Assembly: GCA_025175895.1 (NCBI GenBank)
Contig: CM046005.1
Location: forward strand, 64,008,325 to 64,072,324
DNA: 64,000 bases
Direction: 5' to 3'
Source: Wurfbainia villosa
Taxonomy: Eukaryota; Streptophyta; Magnoliopsida; Zingiberales; Zingiberaceae
Below, piece by piece: positions 1 to 10,964 of this stretch. The notes under the pieces are model-generated. The model did not search any database and was not told where the DNA came from. It saw only the letters and a list, made by a program, of their open reading frames with translations. The first letter of the stretch is position 1, and every line of letters begins with the position of its first letter. Both the position numbers and the translations under genes were made by a program.

Positions 1-1212
1 ATTATAGACGGCCAACATAAACCGAGAACCTATTTGGTCACACGCACAACGAGTGTAATCCAAAGGATTTAAAACGAACTTGAGAATGGGATTCTCAGAC
101 CGGGAGAAACTATGTTTGGTTGGACCAAACATAAAGCGAGCATGAAATTGTTTCAGTCGCAATGGAAGCGTGGATGGGCCGTGTCTTATGAAGACATAAT
201 GGATGGACCAAAATGGTTTGGTTCTAATCCAATGGATGAGAATAAACCAAAGGTTGGCTCGGTTCGTTTTAACTTAAAATAAACCATCATGGTTTGGTTT
301 ATTTTAACTTATCTTAATGGAGCGGGTTAACGGGCTTTATGGATATGATCCATTAACCATTAAGAGAATTAGTTCTCTATAAAATAGGGCTTAAACCCTA
401 ACCCTAATACCTAATCTAATTTTTGGCCGCCCAACACATAGTTGCCGCCCACCTCCTTGGTGATTTCGGCGCCAACCCTAAAGCTGCCGCCGCCCAGCTT
501 TGTGCCGCCGTCCAAGACCCTTGCCGGCGTCCAAGCTCCAGCCGGTGAACCTCCTGCGACCCTCCGGTGATCTCCTATAGGTTCGGCATCAAGGTGAGCC
601 TTTTCTCTCCTTGTTTTGGCCGGCGCCTACTCCTCCACCAAGCTGTCCAGTTTTCTGGACAGCTTCTCCTCCTCTCGTCGGAGCGTCGTTTGGACGACGG
701 TTAGTGCTCCGACAGCGGCTAACTTACCGGGGATTTGATCTCCGGTAATCCTCTGAGGTGGAGGACGAAGGATTCGTCAAACGGTTGACGAACACCTCTC
801 CGGAGAAGCGAGTTTTGAGAACTCGTTTTGGATCCGAATTTGGATTCGGATCGTGATCATCTCTCGATCACGTCGTCTTCAACACGAGGCTAGTAACCCG
901 TACGAAGACGAAGCTCGTGACTTAGCGAAGTCATCCCGAGGAGCTCGGCGTGGATACGGATAGAGACGATTCTTACGAGGATCGTTCCGGTTGATGCCGT
1001 TCCCGCTACACGTCATACGGAAGGTATAACGTAGTTTAATTTCCTTTTATTGCAAATTTTAATTTACGGTTATATCTACACTTGTTGTAATAGCATGCGT
1101 GTGTTGTGTGTGTTGTAATAAATATAGATTTATTATTTTAATTGCTTCCGCTGTGCTCATGTTTACGAAACATGATCGAACACACACACGCCGCCGTGCC
1201 GGAAACCCAACA
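1..1212 (+). mobile_element. Partial LTR, copia family A (first copy)
   Basis: This stretch matches the 3' half to two thirds of the family A LTRs seen at 24322-26551 and 53419-54888: the same start of homology (gccaacataaa, tatttggtcacacgcacaa), the same TATA box, the same GC-rich leader with gccgcc/gcccacc words, and the same end (gtgccggaaacccaaca). It is cut by the window edge on the left, so its LTR start is not visible. It is not followed by a primer-binding site. Short open frames inside it are low-complexity and have no homologue in the element's proteins, so it is treated as non-coding. Confidence 0.8.
378..385 (+). promoter_or_regulatory. TATA box of family A LTR (first copy)
   Basis: TATAAAAT lies about 835 bp before the LTR end, in the position of TATAAAAG in the other family A LTRs. 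It is followed within 30 bp by AAACCCTAACCCTAA, a telo-box-like word common near plant transcription starts. Confidence 0.55.
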
Positions 1213-1214
1213 CA

Positions 1215-2163
1215 TTTTAACTTAAAATAAACCATCATGGTTTGGTTTATTTTAACTTAAATTAATGGAGCGGGTTAACGGGTCTTTGGTTATGATCCAA
1301 TAACCATTAAAAGAATTTGTTCTCTATAAAATAGGGCTTAAGGGTTTTTGTTAAACCCTAATTGAGGCAACCCTAGGTTTTGGCCGCCCAACCTCTCCCT
1401 CCTCTCCATCTAGTCGGCGCCAATCTTATTGCCGCCGCCCACCTCCTCCAACCGGCGACCAGCTGCTGCCGTCTTCTCCACTTGCCTGCATCGAGCTACT
1501 GCCGGAGGAGCTCCGGTGATCATCCTTGGCTCCGGCGACAAGGTGAGCACATTGCTTTCCTTTTTTGGCCGGCGCAAGGTCTCCACCAAAGCTGTCCAGT
1601 TTTCTGGGCAGCTTGTTTCCCTCTTGTCGGAGCATCGTTTGGATGACGTTTGGAGCTCCGACAGCGCCTTCCTTACCGGAGATTCGATCTCCAATAATCC
1701 TCATAGGTGGAGGACGAAGGATTCGTCAAACGGTTGACGAATACCTCTCCGGAGAAGCAAGTTTTTGAGGACTCATTTTGGATCCGAATTTTGATTCGGA
1801 TCGTGATCTTCTCTCGATCACGTCGTCTTCAACACGAGGCTAGTAACCCGTACGAAGATGGAGCTTGTGACTTAGTGAAGTCATCCCGAAGATACTCGGC
1901 GTGGATACGGATAGAAACGATTCTAGCGAGAATTATTCCGGTTGATGTCTTTCCCGCTACACGTGATACGTCAGGTATATGTAGTGTAAAATTCCTTTTA
2001 TTGCAAAATTTGAATTTATGGTTATGTCTACACATGTTGTGCTATGCATGTGTGTGATGTGTGTGTTGTAATAAATTAGATTTATTATTTTATTCCTTCC
2101 GTTGTGCACATGTTTACGAAACATGTTCGAACACACACTCGCCGCAGTGCCGGAAACCCACCA
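1215..2163 (+). mobile_element. Partial LTR, copia family A (second copy)
   Basis: A second copy of the same LTR part begins abruptly two bases after the first copy's CA end. It repeats the sequence that starts at about 267 (ttttaacttaaaataaacc) and runs to the LTR end, which here reads cccacca. TATA box, palindromic gatcc/ggatc stretch and U5 words are all repeated. The two copies differ strongly in the GC-rich leader (about 400-600 versus 1380-1550), so this is not a recent tandem duplication. No PBS follows. It could be a truncated LTR joined by deletion or unequal recombination. Confidence 0.75.
1325..1332 (+). promoter_or_regulatory. TATA box of family A LTR (second copy)
   Basis: TATAAAAT in the same context (ttctc upstream, agggctta downstream) as the first copy. 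Confidence 0.5.
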
Positions 2164-2699
2164 GATTGGTGCTCAAATCTCATTGGCTGAAGTTCCTCTC
2201 GAGAAGGGGCTCAAAGTCTATAAAAGGAGGGCCTCTCCTAGGGTTTTCTCATCAATTCTAAGTTTCCAAAAGCCTCCACAAAGTTGCAACTCTCCGATAA
2301 CGAAGTGCTACTTCTCCGACGCTCTAGGTTTAAGTGTTTTATTTTTCATCGGTATAAGCTTCAATTCTTTTTATCTTTTTCATATTATTGTCTCGGAGTT
2401 TTTATCGTAACGAGGAGAGGGGGAGTGTCCCTCTACCTCAAGCTTTGTGATTTCTTGTACTCGATCAACTCCTACCTCCAATGAGGAGGAGTTCGTTTAG
2501 TGTTTTGCCCTCCGTGCATGGTCAAGGACCACTAGGGCCTTAGAGTAGTAGCCGAAGGCTACGAACCAAGTAAAAAATCTACTTGTCTCTTTTATTTTTC
2601 ATTTATCTTTCCACTGTGTTTAATTGTCTACTCGAATCAATTCGTACGAAATATTTTATCTCTATTCACCCCATCTCTAGCGATCTGCTCGATCCAACA
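2164..2699 (+). mobile_element. 3' part of a Sirevirus-like copia LTR
   Basis: It has a TATA box (TATAAAAG, 2219-2226), a leader beginning cctctcctagggttttctc, a gccttagagtagtagcc/gaaccaa box and a final tattcaccccatctctag...gatccaaca. The same order of boxes (TATA, gccttggagtagcaacc, tctacttgtct, ttcaccccctct) closes the family D LTR at 18934-20240, and the family C LTR also ends with a cacccc-ctctagc box. The upstream U3 is missing, so it is a truncated LTR. It abuts the minus-strand pol relic inside its integrase reading frame. No PBS follows. Confidence 0.6.
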
Positions 2700-2702
2700 T
2701 TA

Positions 2703-4350
2703 ACTTCGTTCAAATAATGAATGAAGCAATCCAATGCTTCAAATTTATGAGAAATCAAATACACATGATCGAAAAGAGAAAAATCATCAATAAATGTAAT
2801 GAAATAGGAAGCTACATGTCTAGCCTTCACATTCATTGGACCATAAATATCCAAATGAATTAATTGCAATGATGACCCAACCCTAATAGCCTTACCGAAT
2901 GGTTTCCTAGTTGCTTTTCTAGAAAGACAATGCTCACATATAGACAAGTTAATCTTAGCATGAGAGCCCAAGAAGCCCTCTTTAGCTAACCGATTCATGT
3001 GGTCTTGTCATAATCTAGCATGTCAAACCTCATCAGTTATATCTGCATCACTAGTAAGAGAAATGTTTGAAAAACAACTATCAATCAAACAATTAATATT
3101 TGGTTCCACATCAAGAACCATAAAACCATTCGTTAAAAAACCATATCCGATTGACACGGGATCAATCTTAAGTTCTACACACCAAATGTAAAAATTAATA
3201 CATTATACTAAATCAAGAAGACAAGTAACAGAAATAAGATTCCTTCAAATCTCAAGAGCATATAAGACATCATGTAGAAATAAAGTACTTTCACCCCGAA
3301 GGTTAAGTTTGCAAGGGTCGATTGCTTTGACTTCAACTCTTGCATTGTTTCCTACATAGATCCGTTTGTTGCCAACTGGTACCCTGTGGTACTCCACATA
3401 TGGAATCCACTCCTGAGCTACATGGTTGGTTGCTCCTGAATCTATAATCCACAAAAGATAAGAATCAACCAACAACACAGAACTAGCAACAAAATGCTCA
3501 GAAGATGGACTTGAAGTTACCTTTTTCGGCTCAGTACATTCCCGAGTGAAGTGACCCTTCTTGCCACAATTAAAGCAAGACATCTTGCTTTTAGGTTTCT
3601 TCCCAGTCTTCTTTCCCTTCTTCTTGATTGGGCCTTCCCCAGCAGCAGCTGCAACTTCCTTCTTCTTTCCCTTTCCCTTCTTAAACCATTTCTTTTTCTT
3701 GGATCCAGATGATCCAGTAGAACCGGCAGCCAAATAGGCTTGGCCAGAAATTCTTGCGGATTTTACTCTCTCCGCCTCTAGTTCAACATGGCATGAGATG
3801 TCAGTGAAAGTCTTAATACTCTCACTGTGAGTTAAGGTATGCTTCATGGTTTTCTAAGAATCTAGAAGGGAACGAATAACTGCCTGAACATGTTGTTCAT
3901 CTGTCAGCTCATGACCAGTAGTTTTAAGCTCCCAAATCATGTTTAACATCTCCCTGAGATGTTGAACCATTGAAACATTCGGGTGCTTTTTATAGCTGTC
4001 GAACCTGATCGTCAGCTGTCGAAGCTTGCTCAGACTCATTCCACTGTATCTATCCCTAAGGGCTACCCAGACTGCATGAGCCGAAGGATACAACTCATAC
4101 TAAAAAACTAGGTCATCAACCATTGAACTTATCAATATACCCTTAGCAATGGAATCCTTCTTTTTCCATGCCTTGTAGGCATCAAGGTCACATATGTGCT
4201 ATGTCGTGGGACCCTCAATAGGTTCTTCCATAACCTGATGTACAACTTCTAGAACTTCTTGTTCCTCAAGAACATACTGAATCTTGAGGTGCCAGATTTT
4301 GTAGTTTTTCCCATTAAGTTCCCACCCTTATTCAATTCAATTATGATGTT
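2703..4350 (-). pseudogene. Decayed Ty1/copia gag-protease-integrase relic (E)
   Basis: Read on the minus strand this is one copia polyprotein frame. Order: gag with a UBN2-type capsid region (about 4330-3850), basic Lys-rich linker, CCHC zinc knuckle CFNCGKKGHFTREC (near 3560), retropepsin motif WIIDSGATNHV (near 3440), then the integrase zinc region and start of the core (CEHCLSRKATRKPFGKA, FITFIDDFS; 2998-2703). Stops break the frame near 3851, near 3243 and between them and the integrase; at least two fit Trp or Arg codons lost by C-to-T change. Everything after the first third of integrase, including RT and RNase H, is absent, and no LTR was recognised upstream. It cannot make protein. 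It belongs to a copia lineage different from A, B and C in this window. Confidence 0.85.
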
Positions 4351-4932
4351 CTTTGTTACCATAATCTATCATAAATTAACAAATTGTTTTGATATTCAGT
4401 GTTTGTATTTATGTATGTAATCTCTAAATTGACTCAATGTAAATTTGATTTGGTTTACAAAATTAAGTGATAACTACGTTGCCACTCATCATTTGTATAT
4501 GCCAATCTAACTTACATTGACCTATTCAATTACATACATCCCATCTAATGAACTTAATCATTATCCAACCATGATATTAAACATTGAATGAACTTATCAT
4601 TTAAAATTATGCTCATAATGAACAAATCAAAGAGCATAAACAAATATCATGCGTTCGTGTAGAGTAAACAATATTAAATGAACTAATCATTTCGAATGGA
4701 CATATCATTAACTAAACATGCTGTACATTGTTAACAAATAATAAAACTCTAATTAGAATGTTACACATAACATTCTTTCTACTCATAAACTAAACAACTC
4801 CTAATAAACTAGATAAGTAATTACTACTCCCACTAGGACAAACCCTAGCACAGCGTAATCCAAAAATGTCCTCTCTATCTAGGCTTAACTAGGATATCTT
4901 CTGCTAGGACACTATCAAGATGATGCCAAGAC
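4351..4932. other. AT-rich stretch without gene
   Basis: Between the start of the minus gag relic and the target site of element C the DNA is AT-rich with a few recurring words (aatgaacttatcatt, gaactaatcattt). It may be the leader or LTR of relic E, but no TG...CA ends or PBS were found. The last 65 bases carry the other end of the orphan minus reading frame described at 13305-13690. Confidence 0.5.
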
Positions 4933-4937
4933 ATTGT
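4933..4937. repeat. TSD ATTGT of element C, left copy
   Basis: ATTGT directly before the TG of the 5' LTR matches ATTGT directly after the CA of the 3' LTR. Confidence 0.93.
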
Positions 4938-5057
4938 TGTTGGTGCAACAATGCCCCAAGCATTTATATATGTTTTGATGTTTGGATAAATCATCTAAGT
5001 TAGGCAATGTTTTGTGATATAATTATGAACATGTTTAAGTGACAGAAAAATCCAAGG

Positions 5058-5356
5058 ATGAAGACTTGGTAAAAGAGAAGTCCAAGTATGATCTTGGCAA
5101 GGAAAGTCCAAGGGACGGACTTGGCAGCATAAGACCAAGCTTGTAGTCTTGGCAGCGTAAAGTCCAAGTGAACCTTGGCAAAGGAAGACCAAGTATGATC
5201 TTGGCAAAGGAAGTCCAAGGGATGAACTTGGCAGCGTAAGACCAAGCTTGTAGTCTTGGCAGCGTAAAGTCCAAGTGAACCTTGGCAAAGGAAGTCCAAA
5301 GTAAGGTCTTGGCAGCATAAGTCCAAGCTTGTAGTCTTGGCGGCGTAAAGTCCAAG
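5058..5356 (+). repeat. CCAAG...CTTGG subrepeats in C 5' LTR
   Basis: About a dozen short modules alternate gtccaag and cttggca, so inverted CCAAG/CTTGG pairs recur every 25-50 bp. A composite of about 110 bp (accaagcttgtagtcttgg, agcgtaaagtccaagtg, aaccttggcaaaggaag) occurs twice in full. The repeats create long but spurious minus-strand frames. They lie in U3, where promoter or enhancer function is likely but unproven. Confidence 0.85.
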
Positions 5357-5817
5357 CATTTGGCAACCAAAGATATGACGAAACCGAAGGAAGCTCTTGG
5401 AAGCAAAGCGCAAAGGATGAACAAGTCGCGGACTCGGAGGGATCCTGGAGGCGCAAGGCTTAATGAGGAGCTAGAAGGTTGAGTCTAGGTCTAGGGTGTA
5501 AAATCAAGTGTGAATTACTCATACTTGATGAGTATCATATCAAAGGATCGATCGATGTTACCGCCGACCGCCAACAATGGCGCCGATCGATCGCGAAAAA
5601 ACGAGCACGAGTGTAGTCGCACTCGATCGCGCCTACGATCACTGATCGATCACTCCATCCCGATCGATGGAGGGATCACCGATCGATCACTTGGCCGTTG
5701 GAAATCATACGAATCTCCGCGATCCGGCTGTTCAAGTCGTTGGTTCGGGCAATGACCGATGGTAAGCATCACGACCGATCAAGCCTAACGGAAAAACAAC
5801 CCTCTTCTATAAGAAGG

Positions 5818-5823
5818 CCTTGG
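5818..5823 (+). promoter_or_regulatory. TATA box, C 5' LTR
   Basis: TATAAG within cctcttctataagaagg, conserved in the 3' LTR at 12896-12901; about 375 bp before the LTR end. Confidence 0.55.
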
Positions 5824-6198
5824 GGAGCTCGTGAGCTAGTGCTCATTCCTAACTATACTCCTGTGCTCACCAAGCTTTCTCCAAGTATTTGTGTGATTCT
5901 AAACCTCCTCTTCTAGAGTCTTAATCTTCCGTCATTGTAAAGAAGAGGAGTGCATTGTAAAACAAGGTTTCTCTACCTTTGTTCATCCAAAGGAGATTTA
6001 GTGAAGCTTGACTAGGGCTAATCCACCTTACGGATTGCCGTGGAGTAGGAGCGTCATCTCCGAACCACATACATCGGGTGTTAGCATTGCTTTCATTGTT
6101 TTCTTATTTGTATTTGTATTGCTTCCGCTAACATTCTTGTAGAAACAAAGAAAGGATAATCACCCCCCCCCTCTAGCCATTACAAAGATCCCAACAAG

Positions 6199-6214
6199 TG
6201 GTATCAGAGCCCGG
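6199..6214 (+). other. Primer-binding site of element C
   Basis: TGGTATCAGAGCCCGG begins two bases after the 5' LTR. It is the standard plant copia PBS complementary to the 3' end of initiator-Met tRNA. Confidence 0.93.
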
Positions 6215-6250
6215 ATAGCTTGGAAGATTTCACCATCAACCAAGGCATCA

Positions 6251-7837
6251 ATGGCTCTTCAAGAGGGATATAGCACCGCCAAGCCACCGCTCTTCGATGG
6301 GAGTCATTTTGCGTATTGGAAAGGTAGGATGAAATATTATCTTATGAGTAATATTGAAATTTGGCATAGCATTGTAGATGGCTTCGAGGAACCGGTGGAT
6401 GAACATGAAAACCCTATTCCGAGCAAGGATTGGACGAGGGAAATGAACCGGAAGTTCGAATCAAATGCCAAGGCGGTACTCACCATCCAATGCGGCATTA
6501 CAATGGAGCAACTCAACAAGGTGGGGCCTTTCGAATCCGCCAAGTAGTTGTGGGAAAAGCTCATTGAGCTAAATGAAGGATCCAAGGAGTCAAAGAGGGC
6601 CAAGAAGGACTTACTAATTGGACAACTTCAAGCCTTCCAAATGAAGATGCATGAAACCGTAAGCCAAATGCATGGAAGGTTCAAGGAGATTGTGAATGGA
6701 CTCCATATCATAGGTGAGCGAGTTGACAACCGGGATTTGGTAAGATACATACTTCAAGCATTTCCTAGAAATTCTCAATGGACTTCTATAGTTGATGCTA
6801 TTAAAGAAACTAGGGATCTCTCTCAAATTAAAATTGATGAATTATTTTGTGAGTTTGAATTGCATGAGCAAACTAACATGTCTTCTAAGGAAAAGGGTTT
6901 AGCTCTATTTGTTGAAAAGAAGGAAAAGAAGAAGAAAGAAAGGAAAGAGGTATCATCATCATCCGAGTTGGAGCATGATTCAAGTAGTGATGGAGACTCG
7001 TCTAGTGAGATGACCCATTTTGTCAAGAAGTTCCTTAGAAAATCAAAGGATTTCAAGAATAGAGAAGCAAGGAAGGGCTCTCATTCTTCAAGAGGTAAGT
7101 TTAGTGGTAATCCAAATTTTAATAATAATGTGATTTGCCATGCTTGCAATAAGAAGGGGCACATAAAGCCAAATTGCCCGGAGCTAAAGAAGAAGGAGGA
7201 AAAAGAAAAGAAAAAGAAGGACAAGAAGGAGAAGAAGAAGAAGGAGGCCATGGTGGCTCAAACCACATGGGACACACCAAGTGTTGAAGATTCTTCCTCC
7301 GATGATGAACTTTGCCACATCACACGCCATGTGGCACTCATGGCCCTAGGAGATGACTCCGGCACATCAAGCCAAGAAGAAGACTCTTCAAGTGATGAAT
7401 CGTCATCTAGTGACGATGAGGTAATGAACTCTCCCAAAGTTAAGCTTCTTTATAAATCAATTGCTTATCTTAAAGAGGCTCTCGATAAGTCTAAATCTAA
7501 GGTTAAGAGCATGAAGGTAGAACTAAAGGCCATTAGGAATGAAAAACTTTCACATATTGATTCTTGCATGCTTAAGGAAGAAAATGACAAACTTAAGGAT
7601 GAGGTTAGTGAGTTAAAAGCATGTTTAGAGAAATTTTCAAATGGCTCAAAATATCTTGATATGATCCTTAGTCGACAAAGAGTCGTTTACAACAAGGCCG
7701 GTTTAGGATATAAGTCAAAGGAAAAAGAAGTTGCTTATATTTCATTGATTAATAGGAAAGCAACCATTAAGGGTAAGGTCAAGAAAGCATGGGTACCTAA
7801 GAAGTTTTTACTTAATGTTACCGGTCCAAATGTTTGA
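6251..7837 (+). pseudogene. gag: Sirevirus gag (element C), interrupted by a stop
   Basis: Capsid/nucleocapsid protein. The start is the ATG after the leader (MALQEGYSTAKPPLFDG), a typical Sirevirus gag N-terminus with the WKGRMKYYL motif. Residues about 100-200 are the UBN2 capsid fold (LWEKL, LQAFQMKMHETVSQM). A CCHC zinc knuckle (CHACNKKGHIKPNC) is at about residue 296, followed by Lys/Glu runs, an acidic Ser-rich part and a predicted coiled coil (about 410-480). An in-frame TAG at 6545 replaces a residue just before LWEKL; TGA at 7835 and TAG at 7868 separate gag from protease although the frame is continuous into pol. Confidence 0.9.
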
Positions 7838-7885
7838 GTACCAAAAGCTTGTGTTTTTCATGTGATTTAGGTAGGAGAGCAAGGT

Positions 7886-9235
7886 ATGTGGATTGTGGAT
7901 AGCGGTTGCTCAACACATATGACCGGGGATGCGAGCAAATTCTCCACAATTAAGTATGTGAAGAAGGGAGCGGTGTCTTTTGGAAATAGTGAAAAACTCA
8001 AGATATTAGGTAGAGGTACCATTGAGGTATCCCCCAAAATTGTCATTCACAAAGTTTTACTAGTTGAAAATATGAAATTTAATTTATTAAGTGTTAGTCA
8101 ACTTTGTGATGCAAACTATCATGTCTCTTTTGAATCCTCTAAATGCATGATTAGACACAAGGAATTAAATGATTGTATGTTAGTTGGATATAGGAAATCA
8201 AATATCTATTATGTTGATCTTTCATATGCTTCTAACATTTCTACTAAGTGTCTTGTTGCAAAAGAAGAAGAAAGTTGGCTATGACATAGGAGATTGGGGC
8301 ACATCAACATGAAAAACATAGCCAAGGTAGCCAAGATGGAGTTGGTCAAAGGGCTACCAAAGATCAAGTATGTCAAGAACAAAATGTGTGATGCATGCCA
8401 AGAAGGAAAACAAACAAAAGCATCACACAAAGGTAAAACCTTAACTAATACTTCCTTACCATTAGAACTATTGCATCTTGATTTATTTGATTGCCATAGT
8501 ACTCCTTCTTTAAATGGTAACAAATATTGTTTAGTCATAATAGATGATTTTTCTAGGTATACTTGGGTTTATTTTATGAAACATAAGGATGATACCTTAG
8601 AAATAATCATAGGATTTAGTAAAAGGGTTGAAAATGAAAAGAGTCTCAAAATCAACCAGATCCGTAGTGATCATGGTGGTGAATTTGAAATTTCTAAATT
8701 TTCACAATTTTATTTAGAGCAAGGGTACAAGCATGAGTTCTTTTGTCCTAGAACACCCCAACAAAATGGGGTGGTGGAAAGGAGAAATCGTGCCCTACAA
8801 GAGGCGGTTAGGACTATGCTTAATGCATATTCTCTACCTAGCTACTTGTGGGCGGAAGCAGTTAATACCGCTTGCTATATCCAAAATAGGGTTCAAATCC
8901 ATAGGTTTTTAGAAAAGACACCATTTGAATTATGGAATGGGACTATTCCCACAATTCATTATTTCAAAGTCTTTGGATGTAAAGTTTATATTCTAAACAC
9001 TAAAGATAACTTAGGAAAATTTGAATCCAAAGCGGATGAGGGAATCCTAGTTGGATACTCATCCACAAGTATAGGGTATAGAGTCTACAATAAGAGAACC
9101 CAAGGGATTGAGGAGTCCTCCAATATTCAATTTGATGAAACCACTAGTACCTACCCTAGAAAGTCCTCCATTGATAAGGATATTAATGACAATAATCATT
9201 ACCCAAAAACTTCAAAATTTGACCATAAGGGGTAA
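7886..9235 (+). pseudogene. pol: Element C pol part 1: protease and integrase
   Basis: It continues in the gag frame. Aspartic protease motif WIVDSGCSTHMTG is at the start. The integrase HHCC zinc region follows (HRRLGHINMKNI ... CDACQEGKQTKASH), then the DDE core with LDLFD, IRSDHGGEF and PQQNGVVERRN, so all three catalytic acidic residues are present. The GKLEDK-like C-terminal part is recognisable (VFGCKVYILNT). TGA at 8282 stands where copia elements have Trp just before the HHCC region. The frame is lost in the acidic linker near 9233 by a one-base shift, and RT continues in another frame. Confidence 0.9.
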
Positions 9236-9278
9236 TGATTAAGGGGGAGGAAGAGGAGATTCCAATGATGAAAGAAGG

Positions 9279-10964
9279 GTGGAAGATAACAATGATCAAT
9301 TTGAAACACCTTCTAGAACCCTAAGAATTCATCAAGATCATCCACTTGACCAAGTAGTAGGAGATCTATCTCAAGGAGTAAGAACTAGGTCATTTCATAG
9401 GGCTCCTACTAGTCAAGTTGCTCTTATTTCACAAATTGAGCCTAAATCGATCAATGATGCATTACATGATCCGGATTAGATTTTGGCAATGCAAGATGAA
9501 TTGGCTCAATTTGAGAGGAGTCAAGTATGGGAGTTAGTACCTAGACCAAATGATAGCACCATAATTACTACAAGATGGGTCTTTAGGAATAAGCTAGATG
9601 ACCAAGGAAATATCACTAGAAATAAGGCTAGGTTGGTTGCTAGGGGATTCAATCAAGTTGAGGGGCTTGACTTTGATGAGACTTATGACTCGGTTGCTAG
9701 ATTGGAATCTATTAGAATTCTCTTAGGGTATGCTTCCTATATGGGATTTAAACTTTACCAAATGGATGTTAAATCGGCATTCTTAAATGGTTATATTAAG
9801 GAGGAAGTATATGTAGAGAAACCACCCGGGTTTGAGAACATAGATTATCCAAACCACGTATATAAGCTTAGGCAAGCATTATATGGGTTAAAACAAGATC
9901 CCCGGGCATGGTATGAAAGATTGTCATCTTTCTTAATTTCTAAGGATTTTAGTAGAGGCCAAGTAGATCAAACCTTGTTTATAAAGTCAACATTAAAGGA
10001 TATCTTTATAGCCCAAATATATGTTGATGACATTATTTTTGGGTCAACAAATGATGATCTTCTTCAAGACTTTATAAAAAACATGGAAAATGAATTTGAA
10101 ATGAGTTTAGTTGGAGAGCTCAACTTTTTCCTAGGGTTACAAGTCAAACAAACCAATGAAGGTATTCATATTTATCAAACTAAATATGCAAATGAAATGA
10201 TCAAGAAATTTGGTTTGGAAAATGCCAAAATTGTAACCACTCCTATGGCCACTAGCACTAGAATAGATAGTGATCATGATGGTAAATCAATTGATCTTAA
10301 ACTCTATAGGAGTATGATTGGTAGCCTACTATATCTAACCGCTAGTAGACCCGATATCTTATTTGCGGTAGGTATGTGTGCAAGATTCCAATCTTGTGCC
10401 AAAGAATCACATTTAGTAGCCGTTAAGAGAATTTTAAGATATATTAAAGGTACCCTAAATGTAGGACTTTGGTATCCTAGGACTAGGTCCTTTGAGTTGC
10501 TTGGTTATACCGATTCCGATTATGCCGGTTGCAAATTGGATAGGAAGAGTACTAGTGGTGGATGCCAATTTCTTGGGTCCTCCCTAGTCAGTTGGAGTAG
10601 TAGGAAGCAACATTGTGTTGCTTTATCAACCACCGAAGCCGAATATGTGGCTATGGGTGGTTGTGTAGCTCAATTACTTTGGATGAGACATACTCTTGTG
10701 GACTATGAGCTACACTACTCTAACATTAAAGTTTATTGTGACAATGTGAGTACCATCAACTTGACCAAAAATCCGGTACATCACTCTAGGACCAAGCACA
10801 TTGAAGTGAAACATCACTTCATAAGAGATCATGTGGCAAGAGGGGACATTGAACTTAATTATGTAGAATCTAAGTCTAACCTTGCCGATATCTTCACCAA
10901 AGCTCTTCCCGAAACCGAATTTTCATCATTAAGGAGAGAGCTTGGTATGTGCTTTGTAGAGTAA
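9279..10964 (+). pseudogene. pol: Element C pol part 2: reverse transcriptase and RNase H
   Basis: RVT_2-type copia RT followed by RNase H. Visible landmarks: ELVPRPNDSTIITTRWVF, ARLVARGFNQVEG, YQMDVKSAFLNG, ALYGLKQDPRAWYE, catalytic YVDDIIFGS, LNFFLGLQV, then RNase H acidic residues in YTDSDYAGC, STTEAEYVA and VYCDNVSTINL, and the usual end DIFTKALPETEF. Length is normal. A TAG at 9477 lies upstream of the RT core where a Trp is usual. From 9483 to the stop the frame is fully open, with catalytic residues intact; this is the best preserved coding stretch in the window. Confidence 0.92.

Larger units (their letters stand above)
4938..6196 (+). repeat. 5' LTR of element C
   Basis: It starts tgttggtgcaacaatgcc and ends agatcccaaca. 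It holds CCAAG/CTTGG subrepeats, a GATCGATC-rich palindrome cluster (about 5540-5750), a TATAAG box at 5818-5823 and a terminal cacccccccctctagcc box. It matches the 3' LTR closely except in the palindrome cluster, where it has many short gaps and lacks the CAGTCGACTG sites. Confidence 0.93.

Noticed and set aside
385..412. Telomeric repeat tract
   Set aside because: Only two to three CCCTAA units at an LTR transcription start; this is a telo-box-like promoter word and not telomere DNA.
1380..1737. Overlapping open frames on both strands in the GC-rich leader of the LTR
   Set aside because: They lie inside an LTR, overlap in several frames, have low-complexity composition and are not preserved in the other LTR copies.
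4995..5456. Long minus-strand frames with repeated LYAAKTTS-like units (also 12078-12532)
   Set aside because: They follow from the CCAAG/CTTGG DNA repeats in the C LTR, occur in three frames at once and have no start context.
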